31,517 nt of DNA from Desulfobacteraceae bacterium (GTDB lineage Bacteria > Desulfobacterota > Desulfobulbia > Desulfobulbales > Desulfobulbaceae), in NCBI GenBank assembly GCA_022837185.1, contig JALHJD010000001.1:1-31517 (forward strand), written 5' to 3'. Shown here in pieces: positions 1 through 7,184 of the stretch. Each line of letters starts with the position of its first letter. The stretch's first letter is position 1. The position numbers and the translations under genes were made by a program. Under the pieces are notes generated by a model. That model did not search any database. It saw nothing but the letters and a program-made list of their open reading frames with translations, and was not told the origin of the DNA.

Positions 1-645
1 TGCCATATCATTATGAGCATGATCCCCGGATACGATCATAAGCGGCTGCAGCACCATACGGCCCGAACCGGTTTTATCTACCTCTTCTTTTACAGCTTCA
101 AAAGATGGTTCCGCCTCCACGGTTCCTATATGATACCTGCCGTATCCATTCTGCTTAAAAACCTCCGCCAGGCGCGGATAGCACTCATTGGCTTCATGTT
201 CCGTACCATGTCCCATGAATAGGATCTCCGTTCCTTCCCGATCATATTCCTTTGTGTCCTCTGCCAGCACGCTGCAAAGCCTTTTATAATCCTCTTCCTC
301 CGAAAGCAGCGGCTTTCCGCACAGGATCCGGTGAAACCGGTTCTCATACTGCTTTACGGCAGCTATCATGCCGTCATTCTCTTCTCCTCCCATCACAAGG
401 GTGGGCTGTACGATTACACGCTGAAAACCTTCCAGAGCCAGCTTTTCCAGAGCTTCCGCCACACTGTCTATGTATATGTTGTCTCGTTTTTTTAATATTC
501 CAATAATAATCCGGCTTGTAAATGCCCGGCGCAGCTCATACTCAGGAAATTCTTCCTTTATGGACTGCTCGATGGCTTCTATGGTTTTCATTCTGCTTTC
601 ATGATAAGTCGTTCCAAAACTCACTACTAAAATTGCCTGCTCCAT
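1..645 (-). CDS. cbiK: Sirohydrochlorin cobaltochelatase CbiK (3' end cut by window edge)
   Basis: Class II chelatase of the anaerobic cobalamin pathway, inserting Co2+ into sirohydrochlorin in the cytoplasm. The frame is open from the ATG at 645 to base 1 (215 codons; the family is usually about 260, so roughly 45 residues are missing). The N-terminus reads MEQAILVVSFGTTYHESR, the usual CbiK opening. Both family metal-ligand histidines are visible: GHGT near residue 145 and the GDHAHNDM block near the cut end. The start was chosen because an in-frame stop lies only eight codons upstream; the ribosome site is weak. A TTGACA promoter lies about 65 bases upstream, so it is probably transcribed alone. 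Codon use is AT-richer than everything beyond base 1,090 and matches Lachnospiraceae-like Clostridia. I regard this as foreign to the rest of the window (see the junction feature). Confidence 0.88.
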   Translation of the reverse strand, partial: MEQAILVVSFGTTYHESRMKTIEAIEQSIKEEFPEYELRRAFTSRIIIGILKKRDNIYIDSVAEALEKLALEGFQRVIVQPTLVMGGEENDGMIAAVKQYENRFHRILCGKPLLSEEEDYKRLCSVLAEDTKEYDREGTEILFMGHGTEHEANECYPRLAEVFKQNGYGRYHIGTVEAEPSFEAVKEEVDKTGSGRMVLQPLMIVSGDHAHNDMA

Positions 646-707
646 TCTGATATCCCATGCTTTCTGTTATGGTTCGGTAAGTCTGAACTTCAATTATTTT
701 CCCGATT

Positions 708-736
708 ACCATATCATAGATGAACTTTACTGTCAA
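708..736 (-). promoter_or_regulatory. Sigma-70-type promoter of cbiK
   Basis: On the minus strand TTGACA (731-736) is followed after 17 bases by TATGGT (708-713). The predicted transcription start near 700 gives a leader of about 55 bases before the cbiK ATG at 645. The -35 is a perfect consensus match and the -10 matches four of six. The leader is too short for a cobalamin riboswitch. Confidence 0.6.
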
Positions 737-748
737 ACCTCTTTTCAC

Positions 749-790
749 GCACAACAGGCGCAAAACCAAAGGGTTCTGCGCCTGCCGCAC
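749..790 (-). terminator. Long hairpin between alcohol dehydrogenase fragment and cbiK, possible terminator
   Basis: On the minus strand 772-790 and 749-767 form a 19-bp stem, including several G-U wobbles, around a 4-base loop. The core CAGGCGCA/TGCGCCTG is exact or wobble-paired. It lies about 30 bases past the stop codon of the dehydrogenase, where a terminator is expected. No clear U-run follows, so intrinsic termination is uncertain; it could be a transcript-stabilising hairpin. Confidence 0.45.
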
Positions 791-817
791 ACATTGCATT
801 CATATGCTGGAGATTAT

Positions 818-1084
818 TTAAAAATCTACCTCTTTATCATAGTAACAACAGGTTAACAGTTTCTCCATCTCAGCGGCCGTGATCGGTCTTGGGTTGGAGC
901 CGGTGCATGCATCACCTACTGCCAGCTCTGCTACTGTCCCTAATTTATCATTGAACTCTGCTTCGTCAATGATTCCGCCTTCATACTCCTTAATACAAGC
1001 AGGAATATTAAGCTTTTCATTCATGGAACGGATCTCTGCAATCAATGCATCAACCAGTTCTTCATATGGAGTCATTTTTCTTTT
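818..1084 (-). CDS. Iron-containing alcohol dehydrogenase, C-terminal fragment
   Basis: About 89 residues survive from the C-terminus of a group III iron-dependent alcohol dehydrogenase (NAD(P)-linked alcohol/aldehyde interconversion). The recognisable signature is VGDACTGSNPRPIT followed by EMEKLL and a terminal DF, typical of clostridial enzymes, either stand-alone or the C-terminal half of bifunctional AdhE. The stop codon is at 818-820. Family similarity can be followed up to about base 1,075-1,084; beyond that the frame continues into GC-rich DNA but the residues (PRDKPIRAPQ) no longer look like this family. The N-terminal roughly 300 or more residues, including the NAD-binding and iron-ligand histidine regions, are absent. 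The cut coincides with the change of base composition, so the gene is truncated by the junction and not by a mutation. Confidence 0.8.
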   Translation of the reverse strand, partial: KRKMTPYEELVDALIAEIRSMNEKLNIPACIKEYEGGIIDEAEFNDKLGTVAELAVGDACTGSNPRPITAAEMEKLLTCCYYDKEVDF

Positions 1085-1095
1085 CCTTGCCTGCG
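1076..1095. other. Composition and gene-truncation junction (probable chimeric join)
   Basis: Left of this point the DNA is about 45% G+C and clostridial in character; right of it about two thirds G+C. A minus-strand alcohol dehydrogenase loses its N-terminus here and a plus-strand DinG helicase loses its N-terminus at the same place. No inverted repeat, integrase, tRNA or target duplication is visible at the join. The exact base cannot be fixed by eye; the interval given is where both protein similarities run out. Confidence 0.8.
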
Positions 1096-1649
1096 GCGCC
1101 CTGATCGGCTTGTCCCGGGGCAGGGCCCTGGTCCTGTTCACTTCCGTGCAGGCGATGGAGAAGGCGTATCAGGCACTCCGCGACGTGCTGCCCTATCCGC
1201 TGCTCCTGCAGGGAACGGCTTCCCGCCGTGAGCTGCTGGAGCGTTTCAGCGGGGACAGGGAGTCGGTGCTTCTCGCCGTGGCCAGTTTCTGGGAAGGGGT
1301 CGATATCCCCGGCGAATCGTTGAGCCTGGTGATCATAGACAAATTACCGTTTGAAGTCCCCAGCGACCCTGTTATTATGGCGAGGATAAACAGGATCAGG
1401 ACATCGGGCGGCAACCCCTTTTTTGATTTTCAGGTGCCGCGGGCGGTGCTCGGCCTCCGGCAGGGGGTGGGACGGCTGATGCGCTGCCGGAGCGACCGGG
1501 GGGTCATGGCGGTGCTGGATGTGCGGCTTTTCACCAAGGGATACGGGCGCCGGTTCCTGCGGAGTCTTCCTCCGAGTCCATTGAGCCGTGATCTTGAGGA
1601 AGTGGGGAATTTTTTCAGAGAGGAAGATGAACGACATCAAGACGACTGA
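1086..1649 (+). CDS. dinG: DinG-family ATP-dependent DNA helicase, C-terminal fragment
   Basis: C-terminal part of an XPD/DinG-type superfamily 2 helicase, which unwinds DNA or R-loop/G4 structures during repair. Visible motifs: RALVLFTS (motif IV region), the SFWEGVDIPGESLSLVIIDKLPF block (motif V region) and QGVGRLMR followed by RGVMAVLDVR (motif VI), all in family order. About 187 codons remain to the TGA at 1647-1649, against 600 or more for a full protein; the Walker A and DEAH motifs are missing because the 5' end is lost at the junction near 1,090. The open frame extends left into the clostridial DNA, but that part is an antisense shadow of the dehydrogenase. It overlaps the next gene by 23 bases, so the two were probably one operon. 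Confidence 0.85.
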   Translation, partial: LACGALIGLSRGRALVLFTSVQAMEKAYQALRDVLPYPLLLQGTASRRELLERFSGDRESVLLAVASFWEGVDIPGESLSLVIIDKLPFEVPSDPVIMARINRIRTSGGNPFFDFQVPRAVLGLRQGVGRLMRCRSDRGVMAVLDVRLFTKGYGRRFLRSLPPSPLSRDLEEVGNFFREEDERHQDD

Positions 1650-2640
1650 TGCCGCATCCCTGCGGAGTTTTGCCGGCCGGGAAGCCGCGTGCCTGGAAGA
1701 GGCGATGCGCGGGGACCTTGCCGAGGTACTGGCGGGGTGTGATCCGTTTCTGGCCGAGATAATTGCATACGCCCTGTTCGGGGGGGGAAAGCGGATCCGG
1801 CCCCTGCTCGCCATCCTTTCCGCCAGAATGTGCGGGGAGCCGGACAACAGTGTCTACAGGCTCGCCGCTGCGTTCGAGTATCTGCATGTCGCCACCCTCA
1901 TCCATGACGACGTGATCGACAAGGCCGCCGAAAGAAGGGGCCGCGATTCCGTCGCGCAGCGGTTTGGCCCCAATGCCGCGATCCTTGCCGGGGACTGGCT
2001 GCACGCACGATCCATGCATCTTGTCGGCCGGCTCGCCGGGCTGGACGGACTGGAGGTTTTCTGCCGGGCCACCGGGCAGATGGTGGACGGCGAATTTCTC
2101 CAGCTCCGGTACGTGGCCGACTGCTCCATCACCGAAGAACAGTATTTTGCCATCATTCATCGCAAGACCGCCATGCTGATCGCTTCCACCTGCGAGACAG
2201 GGGCCCTGTTCGGCGGCGGCGACGGTCCCCGGCGCCGGGCGCTGGCGGAATACGGATTCAAGCTGGGCACGGCGTTCCAGGTTGTGGACGACCTCCTTGA
2301 CTACCGGGGCGAAACAGCCGCGACCGGCAAACGGACAGGCAACGACCTGGCCGAGGGGAAACTGACCCTGCCGTTCATCAGGGCCCTTGCCAACGCCGAT
2401 GGACCGGAGCGCGATCTCCTGGCCGGCCTCATAATCGGGGAATCCGGAAGGGGACGGAACCTGCCGGCGGTCAGCGGGCTGATCGAGGCCAACGGCGGCT
2501 TCACCTCGGCCCGGCGTACCGCGGAAAAGCTCGTCGGTGAGGCGGTCGCCGCCCTGGACATCTTCTCCGGCCACAGTGACCGGGAGAGCCTGGCCATGCT
2601 CCATGCCCTGGCCGGCTATGTTCTCGGCAGGAACAAATAG
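1627..2640 (+). CDS. ispB: Long-chain trans-polyprenyl (octaprenyl-type) diphosphate synthase
   Basis: Adds isopentenyl diphosphate units to an allylic primer to make the quinone side chain. 337 residues. GGKRIRP at 53-59, first aspartate-rich motif DDVID at 94-98 and second motif DDLLD at 221-225 are all intact. The residues just before the first motif (YLHVATLIH) are small or aliphatic rather than bulky aromatic, which in this family fits a long-chain product; chain length cannot be read more closely. I chose the ATG at 1627, preceded by AGAGAGGAAG inside the end of dinG; an in-frame GTG at 1588 would add 13 residues unlike the family. The spacing is short, so translation may be coupled to dinG. 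It is followed 9 bases later by a polysaccharide deacetylase gene. Confidence 0.9.
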   Translation: MNDIKTTDAASLRSFAGREAACLEEAMRGDLAEVLAGCDPFLAEIIAYALFGGGKRIRPLLAILSARMCGEPDNSVYRLAAAFEYLHVATLIHDDVIDKAAERRGRDSVAQRFGPNAAILAGDWLHARSMHLVGRLAGLDGLEVFCRATGQMVDGEFLQLRYVADCSITEEQYFAIIHRKTAMLIASTCETGALFGGGDGPRRRALAEYGFKLGTAFQVVDDLLDYRGETAATGKRTGNDLAEGKLTLPFIRALANADGPERDLLAGLIIGESGRGRNLPAVSGLIEANGGFTSARRTAEKLVGEAVAALDIFSGHSDRESLAMLHALAGYVLGRNK

Positions 2641-2649
2641 TCGGTCCCC

Positions 2650-3477
2650 ATGCATTGGCCGGGCCCGATGACGTATGCGCGCTTTGCGGGGGCAGCCTGC
2701 CTGATCGCGGCAATCGGCCTGCTTGCCCCCCGGGCGGGATTGTCTTCCGCTTTCGCCCAAAGTCCGCCGCCCGAGGGCTCGGCGGCGGCAGACCGAGGCG
2801 GTCCCTGCAAGGGTGCGGCTCTGCCCCTGGTGGCCATTATCATTGACGACATGGGGTATCATCAGCGGATCGGCGAGGCCCTCATCGACCTGGATCTCAA
2901 CCTGACCTTTTCCTTTCTTCCGGACGGGCCCTTTACCCCGGCGCTGCAGGAGCGCGCCTGGCGGGAAGAACGTGATGTGCTGGTGCATATGCCCATGGAG
3001 GCCCATGATCCGGCCCGGAATTCCGGGCCGGGAACACTGCTGGCCGACGATCCGCCCGAGGTGATCGCCGAAAAGGTTGCGCGGAACCTGGCGGCGGTTC
3101 CCCGGGCCGTGGGCGTCAATAACCATATGGGTTCGCGGTTTACCGAAAATCCGGAGGCCGTGCGGCTTTTTCTGCACCGGATCGCCGGCAATGGGTTGTT
3201 CTTCATTGATTCGGGCACCACTCCCCGCTCCGTAGCCATGGAGACCGCCCGGTCTTTGGGAATACCGACCGGCCGCCGCCATGTTTTTCTCGACAACAGC
3301 GACAGGCGCGAGGACATTTGCCTGCGGCTCGGTGAACTGGTGGAACTGGCGGTGCGCTCCGGGGAGGCCATCGGCATCGGTCATCCGGGCGAGGCAACCC
3401 TGGAAGCCCTGAACGGCTGCGGTGAATTGCTGACCGGCCGGGTCCGGGTCGTCGGCATAGGCGAACTGGTACGCTGA
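2650..3477 (+). CDS. Divergent polysaccharide deacetylase family protein, exported
   Basis: 275 residues from the ATG at 2650; an in-frame ATG at 2668 is equally possible and neither has a good ribosome site. An N-terminal hydrophobic stretch (about residues 9-36) ending in AFAQS looks like a signal peptide, so the enzyme should act in the periplasm. The body begins PLVAIIIDDMGY and continues with HMPMEAHD, NNHMGSRFTE and FIDSGTT, the pattern of the divergent (YibQ-like) deacetylase family related to carbohydrate esterase 4, with the metal-site Asp and His residues in place. The substrate is unknown; cell-wall or envelope glycan is the usual assumption. It sits between polyprenyl synthase and a sugar-type oxidoreductase, a setting that suggests an envelope role. 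Confidence 0.85.
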   Translation: MHWPGPMTYARFAGAACLIAAIGLLAPRAGLSSAFAQSPPPEGSAAADRGGPCKGAALPLVAIIIDDMGYHQRIGEALIDLDLNLTFSFLPDGPFTPALQERAWREERDVLVHMPMEAHDPARNSGPGTLLADDPPEVIAEKVARNLAAVPRAVGVNNHMGSRFTENPEAVRLFLHRIAGNGLFFIDSGTTPRSVAMETARSLGIPTGRRHVFLDNSDRREDICLRLGELVELAVRSGEAIGIGHPGEATLEALNGCGELLTGRVRVVGIGELVR

Positions 3478-3489
3478 AGTGGACGGACA

Positions 3490-4488
3490 ATGACGATACA
3501 GGTAGGAATCATCGGCACCGGGCGGCATGGCAGCCGCTACGCGCGGCACATCGTCCAGGATGTGGCCGGATTGCGCTTGGCGGCGATAAGCCGGCGATCG
3601 GCCGAGGGAGAGGACCAGGCGGCGGAGTGGAACTGCGTCCGGCATGCAGACTGGCGTGACCTGGTCGCTGACCCGGAGGTGGAGGCGGTTGTCGCGGTTG
3701 TCCCCCCCGCGCTCAATCCGGATATCGCCAGGCTGTGCGCGGCGGCCGGCAAACCGTTGCTCATCGAGAAGCCGCTTGCCGTGAGCAGCGCCGCTGCCGC
3801 TGAAATCGTCGCCCTGTTCCGCGAAGCGGGGGTGCCCCTGACCTGCGGGCAGACCCTGCGGTTCAATCCGGTGGTCCGGGCATTGCGCCGGCAGCTGGCG
3901 GAGATCGGCACCCTGTTCAGTTTTTCCGCCAACCAGCGTCTCGAACCCTCTTCGCTTGCCTGGCACTCGATCCCCTCCCTGGCGGGTGCGGGAGTGAGTA
4001 TTCATACCGCGGTCCATGTTTTTGACGCCCTCCGCTTCATCACCGGTCTCGAGGTGCAAAGGGTGATGGCTGTTTTCCGCCGGCAGCATCAGGAGATCCT
4101 CGAGGATCTGCTGGCGGTGCTCGTCGAGATGGAGCAGAATGTGGTCGGCACCGTCGACTGCTCCAAGGTCGGCTGCGCCCGGTCCGGGCGGTTTGAATTC
4201 GTCGGCTACCAGGGGCAGCTCCACGGCGACCAGGTGCACCATACCCTGGAGCTGATCCGCGGCACCGAGGTGACCAGGCTGCGGCCGGAAGGGCCCACTG
4301 AAACCATCATTTCCCTGCTGCACGAATGGTGCGCTTTTTTGTCAGGATACGGCGTCAATCCGGTGCCGGGGGAGGATGGCCTGGCGGCGGTCAGGATATG
4401 CGAGGCAAGTCTTGACTCGGCGCGGAAAGACAAATGGGTTGAGATTGCGGGGGCGGAGGAAGGAACGGAGAAGGGGAGCGCGGACTGA
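3490..4488 (+). CDS. Gfo/Idh/MocA family NAD(P)-dependent oxidoreductase
   Basis: 332 residues. The N-terminal Rossmann fold is shown by VGIIGTGRHGSRYARHI (GxGxxG at 9-14), and the family EKP motif is at 93-95, whose lysine normally assists catalysis. The C-terminal substrate domain is present, including the HTAVHVFDALRF block. Such enzymes oxidise or reduce sugars, inositols or related cyclic compounds; the substrate cannot be predicted. It starts 12 bases after the deacetylase stop, so probably in one transcript with ispB and the deacetylase. The last 20 residues are acidic and low-complexity and may be disordered. Confidence 0.87.
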   Translation: MTIQVGIIGTGRHGSRYARHIVQDVAGLRLAAISRRSAEGEDQAAEWNCVRHADWRDLVADPEVEAVVAVVPPALNPDIARLCAAAGKPLLIEKPLAVSSAAAAEIVALFREAGVPLTCGQTLRFNPVVRALRRQLAEIGTLFSFSANQRLEPSSLAWHSIPSLAGAGVSIHTAVHVFDALRFITGLEVQRVMAVFRRQHQEILEDLLAVLVEMEQNVVGTVDCSKVGCARSGRFEFVGYQGQLHGDQVHHTLELIRGTEVTRLRPEGPTETIISLLHEWCAFLSGYGVNPVPGEDGLAAVRICEASLDSARKDKWVEIAGAEEGTEKGSAD

Positions 4489-4528
4489 ACTTCCGGGTCA
4501 GCCCGGGCGGGGAGAGATTGAATCAGCG

Positions 4529-4543
4529 CAGTGCCCGGCACTG
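4529..4543. repeat. 15-bp palindrome upstream of the small exported protein
   Basis: CAGTGCC-C-GGCACTG, a perfect 7-bp inverted repeat around a single centre base, lies 40 bases before the start at 4584. It could be an operator or a small RNA hairpin; no convincing promoter hexamers frame it. Confidence 0.35.
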
Positions 4544-4583
4544 TCGTGCATTATAGGGGAAAAAATTCAACAGGAGGTAGACG

Positions 4584-5066
4584 ATGTACAAGAAATTATC
4601 GGGTAACAGTGTTCGAACGGTCCTGCTCGCCGCTTCTCTTGCCGCCGCCCCTTTTTTTGCTTTTCCGGCCCATGGTGAAGAGCCGGGGGCGGATGTCTGC
4701 AGCTTCATTCCCGACGAGGAGGTCGCCCTCGCCGTCAAGGGACGGGTGCTGGACAGCAAAGCCTATGACGACAAATGCGTGTATATCGTGGCTTTTGAAG
4801 ATGAATCCCTGCCGCGCCGGACATTCGTTGTCTACCGGCACGGGGCGGATGCCTATGAAGGCCTCCGCGGCGCCCTGGAGGGCAAGGTGGATAATGTCGA
4901 GGGTCTGGGGGATGAAGCGGTCATGAGCTACGACGAGGAATCCATGCGCTACTGGCTGCTGGTCAACAACCGGGGCAAGGTGACGTTCCAGGTTTCCGGG
5001 GATGATCCCGAGACGGTCCGGAGGCTTGCCGAAGTAGTTCTGCCGAGGCTGGGCGCAAAGGAATAA
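4584..5066 (+). CDS. Small exported protein of unknown function
   Basis: 160 residues that I do not recognise. The ATG at 4584 has a strong ribosome site (AGGAGGT, 7 bases upstream). Residues 1-31 form a clear signal peptide: basic MYKK start, hydrophobic LLAASLAAAPFFAF and a probable cleavage after AHG. The mature part has two cysteines (C39, C65) that could form a disulfide, many acidic residues, and alternating short beta-like segments (CVYIVAFED, TFVVYRHG, YWLLVNNRG, VTFQVSG), ending in a helix VRRLAEVVLPRL. A single-domain periplasmic alpha/beta protein is likely. The 95-base gap from the upstream oxidoreductase and the strong ribosome site suggest a separate transcript. Confidence 0.75.
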   Translation: MYKKLSGNSVRTVLLAASLAAAPFFAFPAHGEEPGADVCSFIPDEEVALAVKGRVLDSKAYDDKCVYIVAFEDESLPRRTFVVYRHGADAYEGLRGALEGKVDNVEGLGDEAVMSYDEESMRYWLLVNNRGKVTFQVSGDDPETVRRLAEVVLPRLGAKE

Positions 5067-5162
5067 CGGGTTTTTCCCGGGGGAACCCGGCCTTGGGACA
5101 AGTCAGCGGTGTCGATGGGCCGGGTCCTCCGGGTTATTTCCCTTTGTCCGGCTGCGAGTTTC

Positions 5163-5198
5163 GTAGGTTGGGCTGAGTCCGCGAAGCCCAACGTAACC
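5163..5198. repeat. REP-like palindromic element
   Basis: GTTGGGCT (5167-5174) and AGCCCAAC (5185-5192) are perfect arms around a 10-base loop, with GTAGG before and GTAACC after. From memory this matches a widespread intergenic REP-like family (TAGGTTGGGCTGAG...GAAGCCCAAC), usually spread by REP-associated tyrosine transposases. It lies in the gap between two convergent genes; no such transposase is in the window. Confidence 0.6.
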
Positions 5199-5236
5199 GG
5201 TCGGAATTGTTGGGGTTCGCGCAGCTCACCCCAACC

Positions 5237-5286
5237 AACTGCCGACTGCCAGCTGCCGACTGCCGACTCCAGAATGCCAACTGCCC
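5237..5286. repeat. Degenerate tandem repeat of a 7-nt unit
   Basis: About seven imperfect copies of ACTGCCG/ACTGCCA lie head to tail between convergent genes. The copies drift in length (6 to 8 bases), so they are not codon-phased. The rest of 5,067-5,304 contains the REP-like element and no credible gene. Confidence 0.6.
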
Positions 5287-5304
5287 CACCCCAGCCGGGG
5301 GCCG

Positions 5305-5961
5305 TCAACCGCACAGCTCGAGGACGGCCTTGACCAGGTTTTCCGCGCCATCGGCGATCTGGTCGACCCGGGACGGGAGCATGTAGCAGGGGGTGGTGAC
5401 TATCCTGTTGGTCCGGTCCACCACAACCTGGCCCTGCCCGGTCGGGGTGTGGCGCGCTCCCATTCTGGCCAGGTTGTCCGCTGTTGCCGCATCCTGCCCG
5501 GTGGTCAGCTCGACGTTGCCGAGGACCCTGGCCACAATGACCGGGGCGATGCACAGGGCGCCGATGGGTTTGCCCGCCCCGTGCATGGCCTTGACGGCGC
5601 GGGCGACATCCTCGTTGACCATGCAGTCGGGGCCGTCGAAGGCATAGGTACAGAGATTCTTGGCCGCGCCGACGCCGCCGGGCAGGATCAGGGCGTCGAA
5701 GGCCCCGGGGTCGAACAGCTTGAGATCGAGGATATTGCCCCGGGCGATGCGGGCCGATTCAATGAGAACGTTGCGCCGCTCGTTCATTTCCTCGCCGGTT
5801 ATATGGTTGAGGACATGATGCTGGGGTATGTCCGGCGCAAAGCACTGGAAGTCGGCCCCGTGCTTGTGGATGGCCCACAGGGTCAGGGTTGCCTCATGGA
5901 TTTCGGCCCCGTCCTGATGGCCGCAGCCGGAAAGAATGACGCCGATTTTTCGGGGCGGCAT
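5305..5961 (-). CDS. elbB: Isoprenoid biosynthesis glyoxalase ElbB (DJ-1/PfpI superfamily)
   Basis: 218 residues. ElbB-type proteins are class I glutamine-amidotransferase-like/DJ-1 relatives; the E. coli homologue has weak glyoxalase activity and a poorly defined link to isoprenoid synthesis. The N-terminus MPPRKIGVILSGCGHQDGAEIHEA is characteristic. The nucleophile-elbow cysteine is C137 in GALCIAP, and LILPGGVGAAKNLC supplies the other conserved loop. The ATG at 5961 was chosen over an open extension to 6027 because AGGAGGAGCC lies directly upstream and the extension overlaps hpt. It starts 16 bases after the hpt stop, so it is the last gene of the five-gene minus-strand operon. Confidence 0.9.
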   Translation of the reverse strand: MPPRKIGVILSGCGHQDGAEIHEATLTLWAIHKHGADFQCFAPDIPQHHVLNHITGEEMNERRNVLIESARIARGNILDLKLFDPGAFDALILPGGVGAAKNLCTYAFDGPDCMVNEDVARAVKAMHGAGKPIGALCIAPVIVARVLGNVELTTGQDAATADNLARMGARHTPTGQGQVVVDRTNRIVTTPCYMLPSRVDQIADGAENLVKAVLELCG

Positions 5962-5977
5962 GGCTCCTCCTTGTGTC

Positions 5978-6496
5978 TCAGAATTCCAGGGTGTATATGG
6001 CGGGAAGGGAACGGTACTGCTCGGCATAATCGAGCCCGTAGCCCACCAGGAAACCGCTCTTCAGGGTGAAGCCGACGTAGTCGATGTCGACTGGTCGCTC
6101 CCTGCGTTCCATTTTGTTGATGAGAGCGCAGATCCGGACGGAATCCGCCTGTTTTTCCATGAATTTTTCCATCAGCCAGGCGATGGTGATCCCGCTGTCG
6201 ACGATGTCCTCGACCAGCAGTACATGGCTGTTCCGCAGGTCGGTTTCAACATCCTTGGCCAGCCGGATGGCCCCGGATGAGGCGGTGCTGTTCCCGTAGC
6301 TGGCGACGCGGACAAAATCGATCCGGTGGGGAATGTCGATGACGCGGACCAGATCGGCGAGGAAGATGAAGGCGCCTTTGAGCACCCCGACCACCACGAG
6401 ATTTTTGCCGGCGTAATCGGCCGAGATCAGCTTGCCCAGCTCACCGACCCTGTCGTGAACCTGTTGTCTGCCGATGACCAGGCGCCGCTCCGGCAT
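5978..6496 (-). CDS. hpt: Hypoxanthine phosphoribosyltransferase
   Basis: Purine salvage: hypoxanthine or guanine plus PRPP gives IMP or GMP plus pyrophosphate. 172 residues, normal length for bacterial Hpt. The PRPP-binding motif VLLVEDIVDSGIT is at 92-104 with both acidic residues, GVLKGAFIFLADL (37-49) holds the pyrophosphate loop, and SYGNSTASSG is the flexible active-site loop. VDIDYVGF near residue 136 fits the purine-specificity strand. The start is at 6496, with GGGGAG about 7 bases upstream. It lies 18 bases after metV and 16 before elbB. Confidence 0.93.
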   Translation of the reverse strand: MPERRLVIGRQQVHDRVGELGKLISADYAGKNLVVVGVLKGAFIFLADLVRVIDIPHRIDFVRVASYGNSTASSGAIRLAKDVETDLRNSHVLLVEDIVDSGITIAWLMEKFMEKQADSVRICALINKMERRERPVDIDYVGFTLKSGFLVGYGLDYAEQYRSLPAIYTLEF

Positions 6497-6514
6497 GGGA
6501 AAGCTCCCCGGGGG

Positions 6515-7183
6515 CTACAGGGTCAGGTCCTTGCGGACCTGTTTGCGCGGCCCCCCATGGCCGGCGGCGGACCAGTCGCGAATGGGCGCGGCGGCCTGCA
6601 GCTCCTCCCGGCGGTTGAGGCGGCCCATGCGGTCATAGATCAACTGCCAGACGCAGTCGACATCCCGGTCTATCTCACAGCGGCCGTCCACCGAGCCCCC
6701 GCAGGGGCCGTTCATCAGGCTTTTGGCGCACCGGGCGACCGGGCACAGGCCGCCGGTCAGGTGGAGGACGCAGTCGCCGCAGCCGGCGCACTGTTCGCTC
6801 CATATCCCCTGCTGGGCGGAGCCGCCGAAAAATGTGGTGTTCAGGGCGGGATAGACATTGTCGCCGGGCCGCAGGTTGGCGATGAAATTGACCCCGACCC
6901 CGCAGGCGGTGGACAGGATGGCGTCATACTGCCCCTGCCACCGGTCGATGGCGTCAATATACTCCTTGTCGCACTGGCGGACCAGGGACCCTTCAATGAC
7001 CTCGGCCGAAGAGCCGATCTTCTGCAGGCCGAGCCGGATCAGGGAGGCCAGAATGGCGGCTTCCCGCTCACCGCCCGCCGAACAGACGGTGACGCATCCG
7101 CGGCAGGCCAGCACCAGTATTTTGTCATGGCCCTTGACCATGTCGACGATTTCCGCCAGGGGTTTTCGTTCCGCGACGATCAT
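6515..7183 (-). CDS. metV: MetV: methylenetetrahydrofolate reductase C-terminal/zinc-binding partner protein
   Basis: 222 residues. In acetogens and related anaerobes MetV is the small partner of the methylene-THF reductase MetF, and it binds zinc and an iron-sulfur cluster. Sequence evidence is the cysteine pattern: C27, C30 and C34 in LACRGCVTVC, C71, C94, then the dense CAGCGDCVLHLTGGLCP block (C132, C135, C138, C147) with C152, C161 and NGPCGGS, the signature of the MTHFR C-terminal family. It starts 1 base after the MvhD-like gene stops, so the two are translationally coupled. MetF itself is not in the window. Its place beside HdrC- and MvhD-like proteins suggests electron delivery to, or bifurcation at, the methyl branch of the Wood-Ljungdahl pathway. 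Confidence 0.85.
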   Translation of the reverse strand: MIVAERKPLAEIVDMVKGHDKILVLACRGCVTVCSAGGEREAAILASLIRLGLQKIGSSAEVIEGSLVRQCDKEYIDAIDRWQGQYDAILSTACGVGVNFIANLRPGDNVYPALNTTFFGGSAQQGIWSEQCAGCGDCVLHLTGGLCPVARCAKSLMNGPCGGSVDGRCEIDRDVDCVWQLIYDRMGRLNRREELQAAAPIRDWSAAGHGGPRKQVRKDLTL

Positions 7184-7184
7184 T

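Noticed and set aside
646..707. Cobalamin riboswitch upstream of cbiK
   Set aside because: The predicted leader is only about 55 bases and has no B12-box-like sequence.
1615..4323. 902-codon open frame on the minus strand
   Set aside because: It is antisense to ispB, the deacetylase and the oxidoreductase, all with clear family motifs; the product is rich in Gly, Pro, Arg, Gln and His with no domain, as expected for a GC-rich shadow.
5237..5286. Short regularly repeated motif considered as a CRISPR remnant
   Set aside because: The unit is about 7 bases with no spacers; CRISPR repeats are 20 or more bases separated by unique spacers, and no cas gene is present.
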